In this document: one piece after another, positions 27,864 to 36,669 of the stretch
Position numbering within the stretch: the first letter of the stretch is position 1
Layout of the letters: every line of letters starts with the position of its first letter
Notes under the pieces: generated by a model
What the model saw: only the letters and a program-made list of their open reading frames with translations
Told to the model about the DNA's origin: nothing
The model's database searches: none
Translations under genes and position numbers: made by a program
DNA from: Phycisphaerales bacterium
Lineage (GTDB): Bacteria; Planctomycetota; Phycisphaerae; Phycisphaerales; UBA1924
Assembly (NCBI GenBank): GCA_015492715.1
Contig: WGEO01000003.1
Span: forward strand, 1-37,646
Direction: 5' to 3'
Length of the DNA: 37,646 nt

Positions 27864-28781
27864 ATGGGCATGGGACACATGAACCGTCGCGATTTCCTCG
27901 CCGCCGGTGCCGCCGTCGCGGGCTCGGCCTCTCTCGCCACCGGCGCGGGTGTCTCGGACACTCGCAAGCCATTCAGCATGCACTTTGCGCCGCACTTCGG
28001 GATGTTCCGCCATCATGCCGGCGACGACCCCGTGTCGCAGCTCGAGTTCGCCGCCGATGTGGGATTCACCGCCTGGGAGGACAACGGCATGAAGGGGCGA
28101 AGCGTCGACGAGCAGCGACGCATCGCCTCGGCGATGGAGCGTCTGGGTATCCGGATGGGCGTCTTCGTGCTCAATCCGGACACGGCGTGGGGCGAGACCT
28201 TCAGCCGCAACGACGCCTCCAGCCGCGAGCGTTTCCTCGACGAGGCCCGATCGAGTGTCGAGGTCGCTAAGCGTGTCAACGCGACCTGGATGACGGTGGT
28301 GCTGGGCACGCGTCATCCGCGGATCGATCCGGGCTATCAGACCGCCTATGCGGTCGACCAGCTGCGGGCTGCCGCCGAGATCCTCGAGCCGCACGGGCTG
28401 GTCATGGTGCTCGAGCCGCTGAATCCGCGCGACCACCCGAGCATGCTGCTGGCGGAGATGAACCACGCGTACGAGATCTGCCGGGCGGTCGACAGCCCGG
28501 CGTGCAAGATCCTCGACGATCTGTATCACCAGCAGGTCACCGAGGGAAATCTGATCCCGAACATCGACCGGGCGTGGGACGAGATCGCATACTTCCAGAT
28601 CGGCGACAATCCGGGCAGGCGCGAGCCGACGACGGGCGAGATCAACTATCGGCAGGTCTTCGCCCACATCAAGGCCAAGGGGTTCAGTGGCATCCTCGGC
28701 ATGGAGCACGGCCTCAGCAAGGGCGGTAAGGAGGGCGAGGAGGCGTTGATCGAGGCCTATCGCGCCGTGGACCCGGCCTGA
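27864..28781 (+). CDS. Tat-exported hydroxypyruvate isomerase-like TIM-barrel protein
   Basis: MNRRDFLAAGAAVAGSASLATG Tat signal; FSMHFAPHFGMFRHHAG, MVLEPLNPRDHPSMLL, DLYHQQVTEGNLI, YFQIGDNPGRREPTTGEINY, GFSGILGMEHG. Confidence 0.88.
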   Translation: MGMGHMNRRDFLAAGAAVAGSASLATGAGVSDTRKPFSMHFAPHFGMFRHHAGDDPVSQLEFAADVGFTAWEDNGMKGRSVDEQRRIASAMERLGIRMGVFVLNPDTAWGETFSRNDASSRERFLDEARSSVEVAKRVNATWMTVVLGTRHPRIDPGYQTAYAVDQLRAAAEILEPHGLVMVLEPLNPRDHPSMLLAEMNHAYEICRAVDSPACKILDDLYHQQVTEGNLIPNIDRAWDEIAYFQIGDNPGRREPTTGEINYRQVFAHIKAKGFSGILGMEHGLSKGGKEGEEALIEAYRAVDPA

Positions 28782-28800
28782 TGTCCTATCCTCGCGTCCA

Positions 28801-30036
28801 TTGCAGACGCCAGGGACCAAGACGCCGCTGACCGCCGTGCTCGCGCTGACCGCGCTGGCCTCGGTCGGCACGGGCGTGATCTGGAATGGCATCGCGTTCA
28901 TTGCCCAGCAGCAGCACGCCTTCAGCGAGCGCCGGACGCTGGCGCTCTATCTGGCGATGGGGGCGACCTATGCGCTAGGCGCCTGGCGGGCGGGTGGTGC
29001 CGTGCGCCTGCTTCGCCGGCGCCTGACGCCACGGGCCATCATCGCGCTGTCGCTGGTCGCCCAGAGCCTCGTCTCCTTCCTTCCGCTGCTCAGCGCCTCG
29101 GCGGGCATGCTGTGGTTCGTGGCCGTTGCGACCAGCGCTCTTTCGAGCCTGCTGTGGCCCCTCGTCGAGAGTTACCTGACGAGCGGGCGCCACGGACAGC
29201 ACATGCGATACGCCATCGGCGCCTGGAACATCGTGTGGACGGCGAGCGTCGCGCTATCCATGCTGCTGATGGCGCCGCTGCTTATCCATCGCCCGTCCGA
29301 TGCGATCGTGATGCTGGGGATCTGCAATGCCCTGGCCCTGATCTGTGTGCGGTTCTTTGCCCCCGCGCCGGCGCCGCACGATACCGCCCTCAGCCGCGCC
29401 AGCATCCGCGAGCACTACCCGCGTCTGCTCGTGGCATTTCGCGTGCTCCTGCTCCTGAGTTATGTGGTCAGCGAGGCCCTGGCGCCTCTGCTGCCCTACC
29501 TGATCGAGGGCGTGCTCCACGAGTCCCGTGATTCATTCACGATCGCGGGTTTCGAGGTCTCGTGGCGCACGATCGTGGCGGCCGTGTGGATGCTCACGCG
29601 CGTGGGCGCCATCGCGATCATGTGGCGTCTGCCCTTCTGGCACGGTTCGTGGCGCACGGTTCATCTGGGTGCGCTGGCGCTGGGACTCGGCTTTGCGCTC
29701 ATCGTCGCCGCGCCAGCCCTGGTGCCCATGCTTGCAGGGCTCGCCGTCTTTGGCGTCGGCGTCGGCATCATTTACTATGCCGCGATCTACTACGCCATGA
29801 GCGTGGGGGCCGCCGAGGTCGACGCCGGGGGTACCCACGAGGCGATGATCGGCGTTGGATATGCCCTCGGGCCGGCTGCCGGCCTGATGGGCTTTGCCCT
29901 CGCCGATGTGATCGGGCCGCTGACCGCCCCCGCGGGCGTGATCGCCGTTGTCTGGACCATCCTCGCGGCGGGTGGAATCCTGGCCCTTGTCCTCGTCCGC
30001 AGGACCCCCGCCGCATCGCCCGATTCCGTGGTATAA
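28801..30036 (+). CDS. MFS transporter
   Basis: About 12 hydrophobic segments (VLALTALASVGTGVIWNGIAFIAQQ, LALALGLGFALIVAAPALVPMLAGLAVFGVGVGIIYYAAIYY); TTG start. Confidence 0.75.
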   Translation: MQTPGTKTPLTAVLALTALASVGTGVIWNGIAFIAQQQHAFSERRTLALYLAMGATYALGAWRAGGAVRLLRRRLTPRAIIALSLVAQSLVSFLPLLSASAGMLWFVAVATSALSSLLWPLVESYLTSGRHGQHMRYAIGAWNIVWTASVALSMLLMAPLLIHRPSDAIVMLGICNALALICVRFFAPAPAPHDTALSRASIREHYPRLLVAFRVLLLLSYVVSEALAPLLPYLIEGVLHESRDSFTIAGFEVSWRTIVAAVWMLTRVGAIAIMWRLPFWHGSWRTVHLGALALGLGFALIVAAPALVPMLAGLAVFGVGVGIIYYAAIYYAMSVGAAEVDAGGTHEAMIGVGYALGPAAGLMGFALADVIGPLTAPAGVIAVVWTILAAGGILALVLVRRTPAASPDSVV

Positions 30037-30051
30037 CCCCGTTTCAGGAGA

Positions 30052-30543
30052 ATGCCCTTGCGACAAGCAACGCTGTGGTGCTCGCTCATGATTCTGGCCG
30101 CGTGCACCGGCACGCCTGCCGGCCGTTTGCCCTTCCACGCCATCAGCGAGACGCTGGATGGGTTTCACAAGGCCGCCGCCGACGCCGACGAGGAGACCTA
30201 TTTCTCACTGCTCTCGGACGACGCGGTATTCTTGGGCACGGACGCGTCGGAGCGATGGACGAAGGGGGAGTTTCGGCGCTGGGCGGAGCCGTACTTCCAG
30301 CGGGACAGTGCCTGGAAATATGAGCCGAGACAACGCAGTATCTCGATCAATGCCGATGGCGATACGGCCTGGTTCGACGAGACGGTTCACAACGAGAAGT
30401 ACGGCGACCTGCGCGGCACGGGCGTGCTCATCCGCACCCCCGACGGCTGGAAGATCGCACAGTACAATCTGACCTTTCCGATCCCCAACGAGATCGCCGG
30501 GCAGGTTGTCGAGATGATCCGCCGCGTTGAGGAATCACGCTAA
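30052..30543 (+). CDS. SnoaL/DUF4440-like (NTF2 fold) secreted protein
   Basis: TLDGFHKAAADADEETYFSLLSDDAVFLGTDASERWTKGEF...GVLIRTPDGWKIAQYNLTFPIPN; signal/lipobox-like LILAACTG. Confidence 0.75.
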   Translation: MPLRQATLWCSLMILAACTGTPAGRLPFHAISETLDGFHKAAADADEETYFSLLSDDAVFLGTDASERWTKGEFRRWAEPYFQRDSAWKYEPRQRSISINADGDTAWFDETVHNEKYGDLRGTGVLIRTPDGWKIAQYNLTFPIPNEIAGQVVEMIRRVEESR

Positions 30544-30565
30544 GAAACGAACGCCGCGGCGTCCG

Positions 30566-31048
30566 TCAGGCCGTGGCAGGGGCTGGGGAGTCACCGCCGG
30601 ACCTGCCCTCGGCGGCGGCCTTGAGCTCCTGCAGGTCCTTCTCGAAGAGGCGCAGGCAGGACTTGAGCATGAGTCGCGCCATGATCGGTGCGAAGATCTT
30701 TGCGCCCAGGCTTCGGGGCGTGGCATCGAATCGCATGTCCACGCGCGTGCCCCCGCCCTCGTCGCGGAACTGATAGGTCGAGAGATAATGCGAGCCGCAC
30801 GACTCGGCCTCGACGGAATACCGCTCGTTGGGCACGAAGTCCGTGATCTCCATCTCCTCGGTGTGCTCCTTGCCGAACATCACCCGAGTCTCGCGGAACC
30901 GCGTGCCCACGCCGATCGGGCCGTCCGTGATCACCTCGCTGCACACGATCGCGCTGATGCGATCCGTCAGATGATGGAAGTCCGAGAACAGGGCGAAGAC
31001 CTCTGCCCGTGGGGCGTCGATCGTGATGCTCGTCTCGATGCTGGCCAT
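30566..31048 (-). CDS. SRPBCC (START-like) family protein
   Basis: MASIETSITIDAPRAEVFALFSDFHHLTDRI...IGVGTRFRETR...TRVDMRFDATPRSLGAKIFAPIMARLMLK. Confidence 0.82.
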   Translation of the reverse strand: MASIETSITIDAPRAEVFALFSDFHHLTDRISAIVCSEVITDGPIGVGTRFRETRVMFGKEHTEEMEITDFVPNERYSVEAESCGSHYLSTYQFRDEGGGTRVDMRFDATPRSLGAKIFAPIMARLMLKSCLRLFEKDLQELKAAAEGRSGGDSPAPATA

Positions 31049-31116
31049 GATGCCCTCCCCTGATTGCCTGTCTCGGCAGACGCCAGCGTCCGTCATGGAC
31101 GACCCGACATCAGAGT

Positions 31117-32145
31117 CTACCCGGGAGCAAGATCAACGCCGCGGTCTTCCGCGAGACTCCTGCGTTCGCTCTCCAGAATCTCGGCGACCCTCAGGGCGTC
31201 CTCCAGCGTTGCCTCGGGCCGCGAGCCCTCGATGATCGCACGCACGAGGTGTTCCATCTCCAGATCCCATCCGCTGAGCGGGCTCAACTCGACGCACTCC
31301 GAGACATCGCCCCGGCACAGGCACAGTTGGTCGTCGCGGGCGAGGTCGAAGTCCGCCGTCGCCTCGGCGAAGCACGCGGTGTAGCGCATGCGGAAGCCGA
31401 ACGCAGGCTGCTGCTTCCAGCCGCCCATCGCGAGGATCGGGCCGGGCACCTGGGGGTAGTGGTAGAGGGTCGCCAACTGCATGAGATCGCCGCTGGAGTC
31501 CACGCGATCGGGCATGCCCAGGCACCAGTAGAGGAAGTCCGTATCGTGGATGTGCAGGTCGAAGAGCGCTCCGCCGCTGCGCTCCGGATTGTCATAGAAC
31601 CCCGGCGACCAATCGGGCATGCTGCCCAGGCGAGTCAGCGAGAGCGACTGCAGCGGGCCAAGCGTGCCGTCGGTGATGCGATCGTGAAGCCATCGCCAGG
31701 CGGGCCAGAACCGGATACACATCGCGGGCATGCAGAGGCGATCGCTGCCTCGTGCGACCTCCGCAAGGCGGGCGATCTCGGCGCCGCTGGTCGCAACGGG
31801 CTTTTCCACCAGCACATGACATCCGCCCTCGAGCGCCCGAATCGCGAGGTCCACATGCGTGTCGCTCGGGGTGCAGATGGAGACGAGATCCGCCTCGCCG
31901 CTGTCGATCAGGGCCGACGCATCCCGGAATGTCCGAACCCCAGAGGGATCGAAGAGTGTCTGCGCGTCATCACCGGTCGCGATGTTGCCCGAGCCTGCGA
32001 CCTTCCCGCTGAGGCGATCCCCACGCCCGTCGCACACACAGGCCAACCGCGCCAGTCCCGTATCCTCCAGGCGCTGGACGCTCCGACAGTGCGTCTGCCC
32101 CATGAATCCGAGCCCGATGACGCCCACGTGCACTGGGTCGCTCAT
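31117..32145 (-). CDS. Gfo/Idh/MocA family oxidoreductase (cytoplasmic)
   Basis: HVGVIGLGFMGQTHCRSVQRL, DLVSICTPSDTHVDLAIRALEGGCHVLVEKPVATSGAE (EKP); overlaps the upstream TIM-barrel gene by 4 nt. Confidence 0.92.
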   Translation of the reverse strand: MSDPVHVGVIGLGFMGQTHCRSVQRLEDTGLARLACVCDGRGDRLSGKVAGSGNIATGDDAQTLFDPSGVRTFRDASALIDSGEADLVSICTPSDTHVDLAIRALEGGCHVLVEKPVATSGAEIARLAEVARGSDRLCMPAMCIRFWPAWRWLHDRITDGTLGPLQSLSLTRLGSMPDWSPGFYDNPERSGGALFDLHIHDTDFLYWCLGMPDRVDSSGDLMQLATLYHYPQVPGPILAMGGWKQQPAFGFRMRYTACFAEATADFDLARDDQLCLCRGDVSECVELSPLSGWDLEMEHLVRAIIEGSRPEATLEDALRVAEILESERRSLAEDRGVDLAPG

Positions 32146-32978
32146 GCGTGCATCCCCTCGATCGCCAGGCGTGCGCCGATCAGGTCGCGTGCTCGGCGGA
32201 CATCCTCGACCCTCGATTCACCCCACTCGCGCTCGATCACGAGATTCAGGTTCGGCAGATGCTCATCGATGAGCGCACAGAGGCGGTCGAAGTCCACGGC
32301 GCCGCTTCCCGCGACGACCTCCCGACCCCAGGTTCCTGGTTCGTCCGTCCACAGTGCATCCTTGACATGAACCTGCAGCACGCGTGGCAGAAGCATCTCG
32401 AATGCCTCGATCGGGTCGCCCGTGCCATAGAGAATCATGTTGGCGGGATCGAAGTTGACGCCGGGATCATGTCCCAACTCGTCGAGGACCTCCAGCATGA
32501 CCGGGGCGGATTCCTGCCCGGTCTCGAACGCGATCCGGATCCCGGCCTCCGCAAAGACATCGAGAAGCTGATTCAGGCGATCCATGATGACGCGTCGCTC
32601 CGGATCCGTTCGACTCTCCGGAATGACCCCCGCGTGGAAGGTCACGAGGTTCAGCCCGAGTGCATGGGCGATTCCGGCGTTCTCCCGTGCGGCCTCCAGG
32701 TTGCTGGTCCATGTGGCGTCGGGCCTGACGCCCCCCGTGCGGGCGATCGTCTCGAGCGTCGAATAGTCCTCCCCGGCCATGGCCATCATGCCGCTGAGCA
32801 CGCGGATTTCGCCCGCCTCGAGCGCCCGTCGGGTTCGCTCGATGGTCCATTCGCCCATGCGGATGGGATCCAGCGCCAGTTGCACGCACGACAGCCCGCA
32901 CTGGCGGGTCTGGCGGACGAGGTCGTCCGGATCGGTCGGACGCAGCGACCACGAGCAGACACCGAGGTGGTGGGACAT
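32142..32978 (-). CDS. Sugar phosphate isomerase/epimerase (TIM barrel)
   Basis: LGVCSWSLRPTDPDDLVRQTRQCGLSCVQLAL, IRIAFETGQESAPVMLEVLDEL, VNFDPANMILYGTGDPIEAFEML, VLQVHVKDA, LVIEREWG. Confidence 0.9.
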   Translation of the reverse strand: MSHHLGVCSWSLRPTDPDDLVRQTRQCGLSCVQLALDPIRMGEWTIERTRRALEAGEIRVLSGMMAMAGEDYSTLETIARTGGVRPDATWTSNLEAARENAGIAHALGLNLVTFHAGVIPESRTDPERRVIMDRLNQLLDVFAEAGIRIAFETGQESAPVMLEVLDELGHDPGVNFDPANMILYGTGDPIEAFEMLLPRVLQVHVKDALWTDEPGTWGREVVAGSGAVDFDRLCALIDEHLPNLNLVIEREWGESRVEDVRRARDLIGARLAIEGMHA

Positions 32979-33181
32979 GGGCGATTCTCTCCTTCGTGGA
33001 ATCGAGGCATCCGGGCGATCCATGCACGGTATCGTGGACGGAGCATTCGTGGCAAGGCGGCTTGCTCGGAACGAGAAACTCGCTAGGCTGGAGCGTGCCC
33101 CGGCGAGGTCGAGTCTCCCGCCGGCAGAACGCAGGAAAGACGGGCGTCCGGCACGCCCGCATCGCGGAAAGGTGAACAATC

Positions 33182-34513
33182 ATGTCGCAGATCGAGGGCA
33201 GCGAGCAGATCGGGCAGAGTCGAAGGGCGTTTCTTGCGGAAACGGCACGGGTCGCCGGGGCGGGTGCCGTGCTGGCGTCGGTGGGGCTGGCCACGGGCTC
33301 GACGCGGGTCCCGCGCAGCAGCAAGTCCGGGGTGTCCCTCTCGAAGGGCGAGCCGATCCGCATGGGTGTGATCGGGTGCGGCGGCATGGGACGCGGGCAC
33401 TGCGGCGCGATCACGAATTTCGCCAAGCAGGGGCGTGAGGATGTGCAGATCGTTGCGGTCTGCGATGTCTGCGACTCTCACCTGAAGCAGGCGGTGGACA
33501 TCGTTGCCGGAAACCAGGGAACCCCGCCGGACACCTACCGCGAGCACGAGGCCCTGCTCGATCGCGACGACATCCACGGCGTGCTGATCGCGACGCCCGA
33601 GCACTGGCACAGCCAGCACGCGATCGACGCCATCCTCGCGGGCAAGGATGTCTACTGCGAGAAGCCGATGACGCTGCGCCTGCATCAGGCGATGGAACTC
33701 CGCGAGGTCGTCAGGGCACACCCGGATCGGATCTTCCAGGTCGGCACGCAGATGATGCAGCTTCCCAAATACAAGGAAGCCCGGAAGATGATCGCCGACG
33801 GCATGATCGGCAAGCCGGTCTGGAGCCAGACCAGTTACTGCCGGAACTCCAAGGACGGCGAGTGGAACTACTACCGCATCGATCCAAACTGGAAGCCCGG
33901 CGTGAATCTGGACTGGGATCGATGGCTCGGGTACCTCGGGCCGCGAGAGTGGGATCCGAAGGTCTTTGCCCGCTGGCGCCGCTACAAGGACTTCTCGACG
34001 GGCATCATCGGCGACCTGCTCGTCCACCAGATGACCCCGCTGCTGATGGCCCTGGGCGACAGTGTGGGCTGGCCCACGCGCGTGATCGCCAGCGGGGGAC
34101 ACTACATCGACAAGGACATGGAGAATCACGACCAGGTGAATCTCACGATCGAGTTCGAGGGCGAGCACACGATGGTCGTCGCCGGGTCGACGGCCAACGA
34201 GGTCGGGCTGGAGAACATGATCCGTGGGCACATGGGCAACATCTATCTCAACAGCCGCCACTGCGAGATGCGCCCCGAGCGGATCTTCGCCGACGAGGTC
34301 GATCCCGAGACCGTCGAGTGCCCGGACATCGGCAACGATCAGGATGTGCACCGCCTGGCGTGGCTGCGGAGCATCCGCACGCGTGAGCAACCCATGAGCA
34401 ATGTGGAGATCGGCACGAAGATCATGGTCATCGTCGATCTCGCCACCCGCTCGATGTGGGACGGGCACGCCTACGCATTCGATTCCGCCACCATGAAGGC
34501 GACGCGGATCTGA
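33182..34513 (+). CDS. Tat-exported Gfo/Idh/MocA family oxidoreductase
   Basis: SRRAFLAETARVAGAGAVLASVG Tat signal; MGVIGCGGMGRGHCGAI; VLIATPEHWHSQHAIDAILAGKDVYCEKPMTLRLHQ; WDRWLGYLGPREWDPKVFARWRRYKDFSTGIIGDLLVHQM. Confidence 0.93.
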   Translation: MSQIEGSEQIGQSRRAFLAETARVAGAGAVLASVGLATGSTRVPRSSKSGVSLSKGEPIRMGVIGCGGMGRGHCGAITNFAKQGREDVQIVAVCDVCDSHLKQAVDIVAGNQGTPPDTYREHEALLDRDDIHGVLIATPEHWHSQHAIDAILAGKDVYCEKPMTLRLHQAMELREVVRAHPDRIFQVGTQMMQLPKYKEARKMIADGMIGKPVWSQTSYCRNSKDGEWNYYRIDPNWKPGVNLDWDRWLGYLGPREWDPKVFARWRRYKDFSTGIIGDLLVHQMTPLLMALGDSVGWPTRVIASGGHYIDKDMENHDQVNLTIEFEGEHTMVVAGSTANEVGLENMIRGHMGNIYLNSRHCEMRPERIFADEVDPETVECPDIGNDQDVHRLAWLRSIRTREQPMSNVEIGTKIMVIVDLATRSMWDGHAYAFDSATMKATRI

Positions 34514-35424
34514 TGGCGAGCGTGCCGCAGGGGGAGCATTGCGACGCGGCAGGATGTGTGCGCCTGGCCTGCTCGGCCATGGGCACGCGGTTCGAGCTCC
34601 TGCTGCACGGTGCCGATTCGACGCTCCTGCAGAGCGTGGGAGAGGCATGTGTCGAGGAGATCCTGCGTCTGCACCGGATCTTGTCCCCATTCGCACGCGA
34701 CAGCGAGACGGCACGGGTCAATCGCCTCGCGCACATACGGGCGGTGCCCGTGAGTCCCGACTTCGAGGCCCTGCTCGGGTTGTGTCGTCGGATGCACGAT
34801 CTGACGAGAGGGGCATTCGATCCCACGATCGGGCCTTTGATGGAAGCATGGGGCATGCGTGGGCGGACAGGAAGCGCAAACCAGGTGGCAGCCGCTCGTG
34901 CATGTGTCTCGATGAATCTCGTGGAACTCGAGGGGGGACGCGTGCGGTTCCGCAGAGCGGGGGTCCGTCTGGACTTCGGCGCCATTGCCAAGGGCTTCGC
35001 CCTCGACCGGGTGCGGGAGATGCTGCTCGAAGAAGGAATCTCCGATGCCTTCTGCCATGGCGGGCGCAGTTCGATCGTCACGATCGGACCACGCCCGTGG
35101 CGTGTGCGAATCGAGGGCGGACCCGAGATCGAACTGCTCGATCAGGCGATGGGGGTGTCCGCCATCGATGGACGCACGGGCGAGGTCGACGGGCATGTCT
35201 GTGGGCACATCATCGATCCCCGCAGCAGAATGCCTGTGCAGCATGCGACCATGGCGTACGCCGTGGGCGCAAGCTGTTCCCGCTGCGATGCGATCAGCAC
35301 CGCGGCCCTGATGGAAAGCGGGCCACACCTGCTCGACGCGTGCGATCTGGTGGGCGTGCGACGAGCCGACGGGACATGGAGCACACTGGCGGGACAGGCC
35401 CGCCGCCAACGGAGGACGGCGTGA
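34513..35424 (+). CDS. ApbE-like FAD:protein FMN transferase, divergent
   Basis: MGTRFELLLHG, GAFDPTIGPLMEAWG, RLDFGAIAKGFALDRVREML, HIIDPRSRMPV, CDAISTAALMESG; start overlaps the previous stop (TGATGG). Confidence 0.85.
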   Translation: MASVPQGEHCDAAGCVRLACSAMGTRFELLLHGADSTLLQSVGEACVEEILRLHRILSPFARDSETARVNRLAHIRAVPVSPDFEALLGLCRRMHDLTRGAFDPTIGPLMEAWGMRGRTGSANQVAAARACVSMNLVELEGGRVRFRRAGVRLDFGAIAKGFALDRVREMLLEEGISDAFCHGGRSSIVTIGPRPWRVRIEGGPEIELLDQAMGVSAIDGRTGEVDGHVCGHIIDPRSRMPVQHATMAYAVGASCSRCDAISTAALMESGPHLLDACDLVGVRRADGTWSTLAGQARRQRRTA

Positions 35425-36659
35425 ACGAGGACCGAGTCGATCGTCGGAGGTTTATCGCACAGGGCGCCGGAACGCTCGCAGCGGTCGCCATCGCTCCCGA
35501 GGCGCTCGCAAGCGTCACACGCCTGAAGCGCGAGATTAGCGTCGGGGTGATCGGGTGCGGCACGCAGGGACGCGCCATCATCGACGAACTGAACAGCATC
35601 GATGGTGTCCGGATCTCCTGCGTGGCAGATGTCGACGGCCCGCGCCTGCGGTCCGGCCTGCGACGCGTGCGGGGCGCCGAGGGATTCGACTCCCATCAGG
35701 CATTGCTCGAGAGCGCCAAAGCCCAGGCGGTCTTCGTGGCCACGGGAACGCCGGATCATCGACCGGTCGTCGTCGATGCGCTCGCCGCGGGCGTCGATGT
35801 CTACTGCGAGGCCCCGCTGGCGCACACAGTTGACGACGCGCTTGCCATCGCGGAAGCCGCACGCAACTCCGGGCGGATCTTTCAGGCGGGCCTCCAGGGG
35901 CGTGCGAACCCGGTCTACCAGCTGGCGCGAACCTTCTTCCGCTCCGATTCCGTCCGTGATCTGATCTCGCTGCGGGCCCAGCACCACAAGAAGACATCCT
36001 GGCGTGCCAGCGCCGCAAGCGAGCAGCGCAGGCGCCTCCTGGACTGGCGCCTCGATCCGGAGCGCAGCGCAGGGCTGTGCGGCGAGTGGGGCAGCCATCA
36101 GTTCGATGTCTTCCACTGGTACACATCGCGATACCCCGTCCGTGTGCGCGGGCTCGGCTCGGTCCGATTCTGGGACGACGGGAGGACCATGCCCGATACC
36201 GTCAGCCTCCAGATGGAGTTCGACGACGGCGCCGTGCTGAGCTATCAGGCCACGCTGTGCAACTCCTACGGCGGCAGGTACGAGGTGCTCCACGGCTCGA
36301 ATGCCGCCATCAAACTCGCATGGAGCCACGGGTGGATGTTCAAGGAAGCCGACGCCCCGACGCAGGGGTGGGAGGTCTACGCCAACCGCCAGCAGTTCCA
36401 CAACGACGAGGGCATCACTCTGATCGCCGGGGCCACGCAGCTGGCCGAGCAGGGCAGACTCAAGGAGGGCGTCGGGCTGCCGCACTCCTCGCTCTACTAC
36501 GCGATCGAGGCCTTCCTCAAGAGCGTCACGGAGGGCGTCGAGGTGGTCTGTGATGCTTCCGAGGGCGCTCGCGCCACGATCGTCGGCATCCGGGCCAACG
36601 ACGCGGTTCGGACCGGGCGTCTGATCGAGATATCCCCGAGCGTCTTGCGCGACGCATAG
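35421..36659 (+). CDS. Tat-exported Gfo/Idh/MocA family protein with EAP in place of EKP
   Basis: DRRRFIAQGAGTLAAVAIAPEALA Tat signal; VGVIGCGTQGRAIIDEL; VFVATGTPDHRPVVVDALAAGVDVYCEAPLAHTVDDAL; GTG start overlaps the ApbE-like stop by 4 nt. Confidence 0.9.
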   Translation: MNEDRVDRRRFIAQGAGTLAAVAIAPEALASVTRLKREISVGVIGCGTQGRAIIDELNSIDGVRISCVADVDGPRLRSGLRRVRGAEGFDSHQALLESAKAQAVFVATGTPDHRPVVVDALAAGVDVYCEAPLAHTVDDALAIAEAARNSGRIFQAGLQGRANPVYQLARTFFRSDSVRDLISLRAQHHKKTSWRASAASEQRRRLLDWRLDPERSAGLCGEWGSHQFDVFHWYTSRYPVRVRGLGSVRFWDDGRTMPDTVSLQMEFDDGAVLSYQATLCNSYGGRYEVLHGSNAAIKLAWSHGWMFKEADAPTQGWEVYANRQQFHNDEGITLIAGATQLAEQGRLKEGVGLPHSSLYYAIEAFLKSVTEGVEVVCDASEGARATIVGIRANDAVRTGRLIEISPSVLRDA

Positions 36660-36669
36660 GAGCGGTTCC

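Noticed and set aside
33055-33100. Possible promoter TTGCTC-N16-TAGGCT upstream of the 33182 gene
   Set aside because: Both boxes poorly matching; cannot be separated from chance in high-GC DNA.
36415-36445. AGAT in the 35421 Gfo/Idh protein (TLIAGATQLAE) as an ApbE flavinylation site
   Set aside because: Lacks the required Asp and Ser/Thr spacing of Dxx[ST]GA[ST]; no convincing acceptor motif seen in this window.
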